From: an uncultured Prevotella sp.
GTDB taxonomy: Bacteria > Bacteroidota > Bacteroidia > Bacteroidales > Bacteroidaceae
Length of the DNA stretch: 64,000 bases
Reading direction: 5' to 3'
Assembly: GCA_900319905.1 (NCBI GenBank)
Contig: ONQB01000013.1
Location: 1 to 64,000 of the forward strand
Shown: positions 34,984 through 42,940 of the stretch, one piece after another
How positions within the stretch are numbered: position 1 is the first letter of the stretch
Layout: the number at the start of each line of letters is the position of its first letter
Notes under the pieces: model-generated
Database searches by the model: none
What the model saw: only the letters and a program-made list of their open reading frames with translations
Told to the model about the DNA's origin: nothing
Translations under genes and position numbers: made by a program

Positions 34984-35950
34984 GACGGACAAGGAAGTTG
35001 ACCGCATACGACGCGGCCAGGCTCATTGCCAAAAGCACGACGAAAATGACAATAGGGTAGCGGAAACCGTAAATAAAGGAAGTGAAGAAGGTGTTGTACA
35101 GCCAGTCGTGTATCATCCATATATTCATAGAGTGGCGCCCTATGAGTTCGCCGAAGCGGGTAATGGGCCTTGGGAGATTGATTTGTAGCGTCAACAAGAC
35201 GATGGCGCAACTGTAGAATGGGTCTATGGCTCTTGTGTTCATGCCTATACGTACGGCAACGGCCAAGACCAGTCCGCCTACGGCCATCCACAATGGCATA
35301 CGGTGCTGCAGCCAATGTGTAAGCACGTTGTATTTGCGTATGGCTGCTCCTAAGTAAAATGCGAAAGACAAATAGGCTGTCTCGTTGACTAAGGTAACCA
35401 ATCCGTGATGATAGACCATGTTGCCGTGCCTTGAGAACATATAGGAGGCCGCAATGTAGAGTGCGAATGTGATGGTGGTCGAAGCCACGAAGCCTAAGCG
35501 GTCGGTGGCCTTGAACAGCCAGGGGTAGGAGAATGACAGCAGGCAGTAAGGCAACAAAAACCATAACGTTTCGTTCCAGGTGGGATCGAGCGCAATGAGG
35601 TTGCTCACTATGTTTGTCCAGTTGCCCAAATAGCTGCGGCCGTTAAGCAGAAGCACAGGTGGCAGACAAAGTAATAGAATCATCCAGTGGTGCTTGTACA
35701 GTTTGACAAGCCTGCTTACGTGGTGCCGGTCTTGGCCTTTCTGATAAACAGCATAAAGACCATAGCCGCCTAGGATGAGAAACAGAAACACAGGATTGCA
35801 CGCCCTCGCCATGAGGTTGGACAATGAATGTCCTTCAATAAAAAAAATATGATGGGCAAGATCATCCATATCTTCCAATCCAAAAAGATGATACCAGAGC
35901 ATCATCATCAAGGCTATTCCCTTAAAGAATGTTGTTTCTTGCTTGCTCAT
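34955..35950 (-). CDS. Acyltransferase family 3 membrane protein
   Basis: A 331-residue polytopic protein with about ten transmembrane segments and the N-terminal catalytic region of acyltransferase-3 enzymes (KGIALMMMLWYHLFG, with the histidine at residue 22). These enzymes transfer acetyl or similar groups to sugars of surface polysaccharides; the acceptor is unknown. The gene is convergent with lpxB and overlaps it by 29 bases. Upstream lies a patch of gene debris. It may belong to the accessory block rather than to the lipid A genes. Confidence 0.8.
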   Translation of the reverse strand: MSKQETTFFKGIALMMMLWYHLFGLEDMDDLAHHIFFIEGHSLSNLMARACNPVFLFLILGGYGLYAVYQKGQDRHHVSRLVKLYKHHWMILLLCLPPVLLLNGRSYLGNWTNIVSNLIALDPTWNETLWFLLPYCLLSFSYPWLFKATDRLGFVASTTITFALYIAASYMFSRHGNMVYHHGLVTLVNETAYLSFAFYLGAAIRKYNVLTHWLQHRMPLWMAVGGLVLAVAVRIGMNTRAIDPFYSCAIVLLTLQINLPRPITRFGELIGRHSMNIWMIHDWLYNTFFTSFIYGFRYPIVIFVVLLAMSLAASYAVNFLVRLTEPSQRAR

Positions 35951-36028
35951 GTTTGCTGGCCAGTTGCGCGATATATGATTTGATTATAGGTGCAAAGGTA
36001 GCAAAAAGTTTTAAGTTATCTTCTTAAA

Positions 36029-36232
36029 TTATTGTTGGGCTTGGTTATTAAGGCCTTTTGATGGGTAAGACAGGAGGTACGACGTGGTACCGAGCTTGAA
36101 CTTGCCATACTCCTTCACGCCGCCATCGCCGGAATAGATAAACGGAGCGCTTTGGGTGGCGTAGGTGTAAGCTGGGTGGCTGTTGGCGTAATGCCACATG
36201 GCCGTGAGCTCTCCTCGGTTGCCATTGTTGCC
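36029..36232 (-). pseudogene. C-terminal remnant of an unidentified protein
   Basis: The minus strand is open for 67 codons before a TAA at 36029-36031 and reads like real protein (RGELTAMWHYANSHPAYTYA, then GVKEYGKFKLGTTSYLLSYP). It has no start codon that would make a sensible protein, and at its 5' side it runs directly into an unrelated fragment on the other strand. I do not recognise the family. It is best read as the tail of a deleted gene. Confidence 0.45.
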
Positions 36233-36685
36233 AACAAGAAGCAGGAGGATTACTTGCGGCTCTTTGTTGACATCTGTGCCTCAACCATGGACCGAATTAC
36301 AAGCTATCGCAATCTGGTAAGGCTGAAAATCAAGGCCAAACAGACAGATGACCTGCTCCGTACCGTCAACTCCGACCGCATCGTCAACCGCGACATGGCA
36401 CAGTTCTATGTCCAGTTCGACAAAGCCTTCCTCGGCCTCTATCCTCATTTCGTCGAGGACTTCTCAAAATTGCTGCAGTCCGACTACAAGGTAGCGCTGA
36501 ATAAGGACGGGTCGATGACGACAGAGCTGCGTATCTTCGCCTTTATCCGGCTGGGCGTGACGGAAAGCTCGGAAATAGCGACACTGCTGTCCTATTCTCC
36601 CCACACCATCTACAACTACCGGTCAGCTATGAAAAGCAAGGCCATCGACAAGGAACATTTTGAGGAGAATGTGAAGAAACTGTAG
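36230..36685 (+). pseudogene. C-terminal remnant of a DUF6377-type TPR/HTH regulator
   Basis: From about 36230 the plus strand encodes NKKQEDYLRLFVDICASTMD, then DFSKLLQSDYK, and a LuxR-like helix-turn-helix tail (RIFAFIRLGVTESSEIATLL). This matches the end of the DUF6377 family, whose full proteins are about 500 or more residues with an N-terminal TPR and membrane part. Only ~150 residues remain. The ORF can be extended upstream to an ATG at 36152, but that part is antisense to the opposite-strand remnant and is not conserved. A broken gene is the simplest reading. Confidence 0.65.
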
Positions 36686-36802
36686 CGCCGGCTGCTGCAT
36701 TATCAACGGCATATCGGGGGCGCCGTAGTGACAGACTTCTACAAAAGGGATTGTTTTTAAAAGATTATCTGATTTAATGACAGTCATATCAAGAAAAAAA
36801 GT

Positions 36803-36810
36803 TATCTTTG
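36803..36810 (+). promoter_or_regulatory. -7 box for the TerB/BrxD/helicase operon
   Basis: TATCTTTG ends 13 bases before the ATG at 36824, so the operon has its own promoter and a very short leader. No clear -33 TTTG is present at N19. Confidence 0.55.
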
Positions 36811-36823
36811 TAACTTTAAAAGT

Positions 36824-38479
36824 ATGACGAACGACGATTTCAAAACATCCTATAGCGACATGCCGCTTTATGAAGACAGTGGTGGCTTTGGCGGTTCATC
36901 GGGTGGCGGCAGTTGGGACTATGTGGCCCCGGAGCAGTTGCCTGACAGACCGCAGTGGCAGCCGTCACCGTTGGCAACGAATGTTGACGTGCCTGAGAAA
37001 ATAAGGCAGTTGGTGGGGATGATGAGGCGTGATAACTGGACCATCACGCAGAACCGTGCGTTTTATACTCAGGCTTTGTTTATGGCCGATTATAAGGATG
37101 ACACCTCTATCGTTCCGTTTCATTGCTATTATCCTACTTATCACAGCATGACGATAGAGCAGTTGCGCAGCTATTTCACAATTCGCCATTTGCTGCGTCA
37201 AGGTAAGTATCCTGATGTACCGCTGTCCTATTTGTTTGTCTATGTGTATGAACTGTTGATGAAGGTTGGCTGCAGGGATGCGGAGGAAGCATTCGAGTTG
37301 CTCGACGAACTGCGTGACAACTATAGCAACGCCGAGCCCAATCTGGCTCGCTATCTGAAGTTGTGGATGCGCGATTTCGTGGTTTACAACAACCTTTCCT
37401 CGCATATTCCTGAACTGTTTGCGGCTGAGCGACATGAGGATGCACAGGCGTTGGTACTGGCCAACCGCGATAAAGTGGGCGACAATTTGCTTTTCCAGAC
37501 AGTGACCTCGCTGTCGAATTACAATATCACTGGTGGCGCGCTCTATAAGAAACAGCGTGAGGCTGTTGAGGCTGTTGTGCCTCGTGTCATCCGTGGCGTG
37601 GCAGGATTGCTGGAGCTTCGTACCCATCACCGGCTTGAAACATTGTGCATGGGCATGAAGCGACAAGTGTCTCACCCCATGTTTCAGGCTGCCGTCTTCT
37701 ATGATCCCAAGCCTGTTCGAGAACTGGAGGTAGCCATCAGCCTGCGGCGGAAATATCAGTGTCGCAGCGGATTGTGGACAGAAACGCTTTATTCACAGCG
37801 CCTTTTCAGCCATCGGGGTGGACCGCTTGGCACCATCCTTCGCGAGACCGACCGTCTTCTGCGCATCTCATTGCGGGTGACGCCGAAGATCGCGCAAAAA
37901 CCTATTGATTTGGCGATACGCAATGGCATTCAGCAGGTCATAAACGACTGGATGGCCGAGAGAGCTGAGGCGCAACGCCCGAAGGTGACGGTCGACTTCA
38001 CTAAACTCGACCGCATTCGTACCGATGCGGCAGCCGTGCGCGACGCGCTGCTGACGGACGAAGAACGGAACGAGGCAGCCGCAATAGAGGAAAACAATAT
38101 GGAATCCACCTCAACGAAAGAGGACAATATAGACCCTACCGTAATCCCAACAACTGACAAGCCGGAAGAACTGACAGAGGAAGTGACTCCCTTCGCAAAG
38201 GTTACTCCGTCAGCAACAATAGCCTCACCCGTAACGGCCGATGACAATGCAGCCGGAAGATTCTCGCCAGAGGAGAAGATGTTCCTTGACAGGTTGTTGC
38301 ATGGCGGCGACTGGCAGGCTTATCTCCGGCAGATTCACACCCCCTTGGGCGTGATGATGGATGGCATCAACAATAAGGCAATGGACTGGATTGGGGATGT
38401 AGTCCTTGAGGATGACGGTGACGGGCCGAAGGTGATAGAAGATTATTCAGAAGACGTAGAAAAGGAAATCAACAAATGA
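36824..38479 (+). CDS. TerB-N/TerB-C domain protein
   Basis: A 551-residue soluble protein. It begins with a glycine/serine-rich leader (GGFGGSSGGGSWDYV) followed by a TerB-N-type domain (about residues 45-290: LVGMMRRDNWTITQNRAFYT, YLKLWMRDFVVYNNL). A helical middle and an acidic, threonine/glutamate-rich linker (about 415-470) lead to a C-terminal TerB-C-type domain (FSPEEKMFLDRLLHGGDW). These domains are known from stress-response and predicted defence operons; the biochemical role is unknown. The stop overlaps the next ATG by four bases, so it is coupled to the BrxD-like ATPase. It is probably the sensor or scaffold of a three-gene complex (inference). Confidence 0.75.
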   Translation: MTNDDFKTSYSDMPLYEDSGGFGGSSGGGSWDYVAPEQLPDRPQWQPSPLATNVDVPEKIRQLVGMMRRDNWTITQNRAFYTQALFMADYKDDTSIVPFHCYYPTYHSMTIEQLRSYFTIRHLLRQGKYPDVPLSYLFVYVYELLMKVGCRDAEEAFELLDELRDNYSNAEPNLARYLKLWMRDFVVYNNLSSHIPELFAAERHEDAQALVLANRDKVGDNLLFQTVTSLSNYNITGGALYKKQREAVEAVVPRVIRGVAGLLELRTHHRLETLCMGMKRQVSHPMFQAAVFYDPKPVRELEVAISLRRKYQCRSGLWTETLYSQRLFSHRGGPLGTILRETDRLLRISLRVTPKIAQKPIDLAIRNGIQQVINDWMAERAEAQRPKVTVDFTKLDRIRTDAAAVRDALLTDEERNEAAAIEENNMESTSTKEDNIDPTVIPTTDKPEELTEEVTPFAKVTPSATIASPVTADDNAAGRFSPEEKMFLDRLLHGGDWQAYLRQIHTPLGVMMDGINNKAMDWIGDVVLEDDGDGPKVIEDYSEDVEKEINK

Positions 38480-39807
38480 TAAAGATACCCAGACGCATCG
38501 CACAGACGATTATCAATTCTCTTAAAGGTGGCGTAGTGCCACGCATTGGTCTGCCTTACATTGCCGTAGGACGGCGTCGTGAGGTAGAGGCTTTGCTTCA
38601 CGATGTTGACATTGTGGGCAACGGCGGCGCATCGTTCCGCTTCATCGTGGGCAAATACGGCAGTGGCAAGTCGTTCTTGCTGCAGACCATCCGCAACCAT
38701 GTCATGGACCGCAACTTCGTGGTTGCCGATGCAGATCTCTCGCCGGAGCGCCGCTTGCAGGGCAATCAGGGGCAGGGACTGGCCACTTATCGCGAACTGT
38801 TGCGCAACCTCAGTGTGAAATCGAAACCAGAGGGTGGGGCGCTGACACTTGTTCTCGACCGTTGGATCAGCAATGTGCAGACAGATACGGCAGTTGCTAC
38901 GGGCTTGGCCCTCGACGACAATGCCTTTGCCCCGGCGGTGGAACAGCGCATCATGAACGTGATACGCTCCATGCAGAACCTCGTACACGGCTTCGACTTC
39001 GCGCGGTTGCTCTCGTTGTATTACCGCGCTTTTACAGAAGGAGACGATGAGCTTAAGGGCAAGGTGCTGAAATGGTTCCGTGGCGAGTATGCCACCAAGA
39101 CCGAGGCCCGACAGGAGTTGGGTGTCACGGTGATTATCAGCGACGACGACTGGTACGACTATCTCAAGCTCCTGGCATACTTCTTCCGTCAGGCAGGTTA
39201 TGCGGGACTGATGGTCTTCATCGACGAGCTGGTCAATATCTACAAGATACCCAACAGCATCTCCCGGCAATATAACTATGAGAAGATGCTGACGATGTAC
39301 AACGATGCCCTTCAGGGGAAGGCGCAGTACATCGGCATGGTGATGAGCGGTACCCCGCAGTGTGTGGAGGACCGCCACCGCGGTATCTATAGCTACGAGG
39401 CGCTGCGCTCGCGCCTGCAGGAAGGCAAGTTTGCGCAGTCGCAAGGCGTACAAGACCTGATGGGACCAGTGTTGCGCCTGCAGCCGCTCACATCGGAAGA
39501 GATGCTCGTGCTGACGGAGAAACTGGCCGACATCCATGCCACGCTCTATGGCTATGAGCGTAAGGTCAACGACAATGACCTGGCCGACTTCATCAAGATT
39601 GAGTATGGGCGTATTGGTGCCGACGAGCATATCACTCCGCGTGAGGTGATACGCGACTTCATCGAATTGCTTGACATCCTCTATCAGAACCCGACGGCCG
39701 ACCTGCGTGCTCTTCTTCAGTCCGACGCCTTCAGCTATGCCAAGCCCACGCTCGACCAGCAGTCCGACGCGGCCACTGACAGTCGTTTTGCCGAGTTTAC
39801 CATCTAA
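38476..39807 (+). CDS. BrxD-like P-loop ATPase (DUF2791)
   Basis: A 443-residue AAA-like ATPase. The Walker A motif GKYGSGKS is at residues 59-66 and the Walker B motif LMVFIDEL at about 245-252. The N-terminal IPRRIAQTIINSLKGGVVP segment and the GLPYIAVGRRREVEALL stretch are characteristic of the BrxD/DUF2791 family found in type 2 BREX. Such ATPases are thought to work with BrxHI helicases. The gene is coupled to the TerB gene upstream (ATGA) and followed ten bases later by the helicase. Neither a PglX methylase nor PglZ is nearby, so this is not a standard BREX locus. Confidence 0.8.
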   Translation: MIKIPRRIAQTIINSLKGGVVPRIGLPYIAVGRRREVEALLHDVDIVGNGGASFRFIVGKYGSGKSFLLQTIRNHVMDRNFVVADADLSPERRLQGNQGQGLATYRELLRNLSVKSKPEGGALTLVLDRWISNVQTDTAVATGLALDDNAFAPAVEQRIMNVIRSMQNLVHGFDFARLLSLYYRAFTEGDDELKGKVLKWFRGEYATKTEARQELGVTVIISDDDWYDYLKLLAYFFRQAGYAGLMVFIDELVNIYKIPNSISRQYNYEKMLTMYNDALQGKAQYIGMVMSGTPQCVEDRHRGIYSYEALRSRLQEGKFAQSQGVQDLMGPVLRLQPLTSEEMLVLTEKLADIHATLYGYERKVNDNDLADFIKIEYGRIGADEHITPREVIRDFIELLDILYQNPTADLRALLQSDAFSYAKPTLDQQSDAATDSRFAEFTI

Positions 39808-39817
39808 TTAGTTGTCA

Positions 39818-42118
39818 ATGAACGTTTTCTCCCGCTACTCACCGCTCATCCAGCATTACATCTACGAGAATGGCTGGACCTCGCTGCGTGGCATACAAGC
39901 TGCCGCAGGCGACGCCATCTTCAATACCGATGACAATGTGCTGTTGTCGGCATCGACAGCTTCAGGCAAGACAGAAGCCGCCTTCTTTCCCATCATCACG
40001 CTGATGCAAGAACAGCCGCCCGCCTCGGTCGGTTGTCTTTATATAGCCCCTTTGAAGGCACTCATCAATGACCAGTTTGTGCGGCTCAACGACATCTGTG
40101 ACGAGAGTGGCATCAGCGTGTGGCACTGGCATGGCGATGTCGCGCAGTCGCAGAAAAAGAAGCTGCTAAAGCATCCGTCCGGCATCCTGCAGATCACGCC
40201 CGAGAGCCTGGAGGCGATGCTGCTCCACCGTCATTCCGAGATACCTCACCTCTTTGGTGACCTGCGTTTCATTGTTATCGACGAGATACACTCCTTCCTT
40301 CGAGGCGACCGTGGTGGACAGACGCTGTGCCTTATTGAGCGTCTCTGCCGCATGGCAGGCGTCAATCCCCGTCGTGTAGGACTCTCAGCCACGATTGGCG
40401 AACCGGCGATGGTGGCACAATTTCTCTCCGCCGGTACTGGCAGAGGTACGGTCATTCCGCGCGTTGAGGCGGCGAAAGCTAAGTGGCGGCTGTCCATGGA
40501 GCATTTCTTTACCATACAGCCCGACCACACTGTGCAGGCACATAAAGAAGGAGGTAGGGAACTGCCGCCAACGGGTGGAAGCGGAGAAAACGACCCGTTG
40601 CGTCTGGCCGACCCGGCGCTGCGCTATATCTTCGACAACACGCGTGGCCACAAATGTCTCGTATTTTCCAACTCAAGAGAAGAGTGTGAGGCCGTCACTT
40701 CCACGCTCCGCCAATACTGTGAGGCCAGGCATGAGCCCGACCGTTTCCTCATCCACCATGGCAATCTGTCGACTGCTTATCGCGAGAGTGCTGAGGAAAT
40801 TATCAAGCGCGACGACAGCATGGTGACGGTTTGTACCACTTCGACGCTTGAACTGGGCATCGATATCGGTCGGTTGGAGCGTGCGTTTCAGATAGATGCA
40901 CCCTACACCGTGTCGTCTTTTTTGCAGCGCATGGGCCGTACGGGCCGCCGCGGTGCCCCTTCGGAGATGTGGTTTGTGATACGTGAGGATCCCGCTGAGG
41001 CCCGTGCCTTGTTGCCTGAGACCATACCCTGGAAGTTGTTGCAGGGCATCGCCTTGGTGCAACTCTATCTGGAAGAGAAATGGGTGGAGCCGCCGCGCAC
41101 TGGCCGTCTGCCCTACAGCCTGCTTTATCATCAGACCATGGCCACACTGGCTTCCAATGGTGAGATGATGCCAGCCGAACTGGCATCGCGCGTGTTGACG
41201 CTGAGCTATTTCCGCAATATCACACAGGACGACTTCCGTGTGTTGCTGCGTCATCTGCTCAAGACCGACCATATAGAGCGCACCGAGCGGGGCGGACTCA
41301 TCGTAGGCATTGCGGGAGAGCGTGAGGTGAACAACTTCAAGTTCTATGCGGTGTTTCAGGAGAATGAGGAATACACGGTGCGCTGTGAGTCGCAAGAACT
41401 TGGCACCATTGTCAAACCGCCACCAGTCAACGACAAGATTGCTATTGCCGGCCGCGTTTGGGTGGTAGAGGAGGTTGACATCAAGCGTCACGTGGTGTAT
41501 TGCCATCCGGTGAAGGGCATCGTGCCGGCTTATTTTGGCGACGAGCCCGGTGATATTCACACGCACATCCTTGAGCGTATGCGCCGGTTGCTGCTTGAGG
41601 GATTTGTGGGTGACACAAGTCCGGAAGAGCGCGTTGCCCGCTATGCCTACCTTCTGCCGCAGGCTCGCTTGCGATTGGCTCAGGCGCAGGATGCCGCGTT
41701 GCATTCCGGTTTGGGAGTGAAATGGATTGTGCCATTAGGGGGCAACATGTATGCATTGTTCCCGTGGCTTGGCAGTTATGCGTTTCTGGCTCTGGAGCGT
41801 TTCCTTCGCATCAAATGCGGGCCGCAGGTTGGGATGAAAGGTTTCGACTCCAACCGGCCTTACTGGATGCAGTTCACCCTGCAGACCAGTCTCAGTCGCC
41901 TGATAGAGGTGATGCGTGCTGAGATCAGCAAGCCCATCGACCCGATGACGCTGCTTTATCCAAAAGAAAAGCCGGTCTTCGATAAATACGACGACCGGCT
42001 TCCCGTAGAATTGACGCGCAAGGGCTTTGCCTATGGTGTGCTTGACATTGAAGGCATGCGTCAGCGCGTTATGCAAATAGTGTCAATGCGTATAGATAAA
42101 TCACGGCTGCTGGAATAG
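39818..42118 (+). CDS. Lhr/BrxHI-like DEAD/DEAH helicase
   Basis: A superfamily 2 helicase of 766 residues (ATG at 39818; a TTG six bases earlier is possible). Motif I SASTASGKTEA is at residues 44-54, DEIH at 155-158, SATIG at 190-194 and motif VI QRMGRTGRRG at 370-379, so the motor is intact. The long C-terminal part resembles the Lhr core and lacks the four-cysteine MZB/DUF1998 signature. With the BrxD-like partner this fits the BrxHI type. It likely moves on or unwinds DNA. The 3' end overlaps the opposing cdsA gene by 50 bases. Confidence 0.85.
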   Translation: MNVFSRYSPLIQHYIYENGWTSLRGIQAAAGDAIFNTDDNVLLSASTASGKTEAAFFPIITLMQEQPPASVGCLYIAPLKALINDQFVRLNDICDESGISVWHWHGDVAQSQKKKLLKHPSGILQITPESLEAMLLHRHSEIPHLFGDLRFIVIDEIHSFLRGDRGGQTLCLIERLCRMAGVNPRRVGLSATIGEPAMVAQFLSAGTGRGTVIPRVEAAKAKWRLSMEHFFTIQPDHTVQAHKEGGRELPPTGGSGENDPLRLADPALRYIFDNTRGHKCLVFSNSREECEAVTSTLRQYCEARHEPDRFLIHHGNLSTAYRESAEEIIKRDDSMVTVCTTSTLELGIDIGRLERAFQIDAPYTVSSFLQRMGRTGRRGAPSEMWFVIREDPAEARALLPETIPWKLLQGIALVQLYLEEKWVEPPRTGRLPYSLLYHQTMATLASNGEMMPAELASRVLTLSYFRNITQDDFRVLLRHLLKTDHIERTERGGLIVGIAGEREVNNFKFYAVFQENEEYTVRCESQELGTIVKPPPVNDKIAIAGRVWVVEEVDIKRHVVYCHPVKGIVPAYFGDEPGDIHTHILERMRRLLLEGFVGDTSPEERVARYAYLLPQARLRLAQAQDAALHSGLGVKWIVPLGGNMYALFPWLGSYAFLALERFLRIKCGPQVGMKGFDSNRPYWMQFTLQTSLSRLIEVMRAEISKPIDPMTLLYPKEKPVFDKYDDRLPVELTRKGFAYGVLDIEGMRQRVMQIVSMRIDKSRLLE

Positions 42119-42932
42119 CCATGAGCGACGAGTCGAAGCGATCCATCATGCCACCGTGACCGGGCAAGATGTTGCCGCTGTCCTTGACGCCGATGGTGCG
42201 CTTGAAGAGGCTCTCTACCAGATCGCCCCAGGTGCCGAACACGACGACCACTACAGCCAGACCAAACCACTGCCAGATGTTGAGCAGGTGGGCTTCCTCG
42301 CCACTGTTGACCAGATAGCCAATGATGCCGGCACCAATCAAGGCTATGATGCCGCCGCCGATGCTGCCTTCCCACGTCTTTCCCGGAGAGATGCGGGGGA
42401 AGAGCTTGTGCTTGCCTAATAGCGAACCTACACAGTAGGCACCCGCATCGCTGCACCAGAGCAGGATGAAGATGCTAAGAGGCAGGAACATGTCGTAGCT
42501 GGCTATGCTCGGCTCTTTGAATGCCAGCACATTGATGAGCGAGAGGGGCATGGCGATATAGAGCTGGCCAAGCATGGTGTAAGCCCAGTCGGCTACCGCG
42601 TTCGTGCTCTTGGTGTAGAGCTCGCTGATCAGCAGGTAGACGATGGTCAGCACGTAAGGCACCAGTACTGCAAACCCGGTGACTATGCCGGAGCACCATG
42701 CTGACACGGCGATAAAGAAATACACTCCGCCAATGGTGGAGATGAATCGGTTGACAGTGGTGCCGGCCACATGGTCGTTGACCAGTCCCGTATATTCCCA
42801 CAACGTCAGACCGGTGATGATGCAGAACAGCAGCATCATGGCCATGGCATTGAGGAAACCGGCCACCATGATGGCGACAAACAGGACGCCGGTGATGGTG
42901 CGGACGATGAGATTTTTTTGTTTGCTTGTCAT
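42069..42932 (-). CDS. cdsA: Phosphatidate cytidylyltransferase
   Basis: A 287-residue polytopic enzyme that makes CDP-diacylglycerol from phosphatidate and CTP, feeding phospholipid synthesis including the cardiolipin pathway. About eight transmembrane segments are present. The C-terminal signature is visible as ISPGKTWEGSIGG followed by GDLVESLFKRTIGVKDSG and the acidic GHGGMMDRFDS. It follows ftsH by eight bases on the same strand. The final 50 bases overlap the helicase gene on the other strand. Confidence 0.94.
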   Translation of the reverse strand: MTSKQKNLIVRTITGVLFVAIMVAGFLNAMAMMLLFCIITGLTLWEYTGLVNDHVAGTTVNRFISTIGGVYFFIAVSAWCSGIVTGFAVLVPYVLTIVYLLISELYTKSTNAVADWAYTMLGQLYIAMPLSLINVLAFKEPSIASYDMFLPLSIFILLWCSDAGAYCVGSLLGKHKLFPRISPGKTWEGSIGGGIIALIGAGIIGYLVNSGEEAHLLNIWQWFGLAVVVVVFGTWGDLVESLFKRTIGVKDSGNILPGHGGMMDRFDSSLMAIPAAVIYLYALTLFA

Positions 42933-42940
42933 TGTAGTTA

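Noticed and set aside
36152-36229. Upstream extension of the DUF6377-type fragment to the ATG at 36152
   Set aside because: This stretch is antisense to the opposite-strand remnant and does not resemble the family.
38443-39630. A 395-codon minus-strand frame inside the BrxD-like gene
   Set aside because: Antisense shadow. The plus-strand product has Walker A and B motifs and the operon spacing.
36824-42118. A complete BREX or DISARM system
   Set aside because: No PglX-type methylase, PglZ, BrxC/PglY or DrmA-type gene is seen in the window; the helicase also lacks the cysteine cluster of the DUF1998 helicases.
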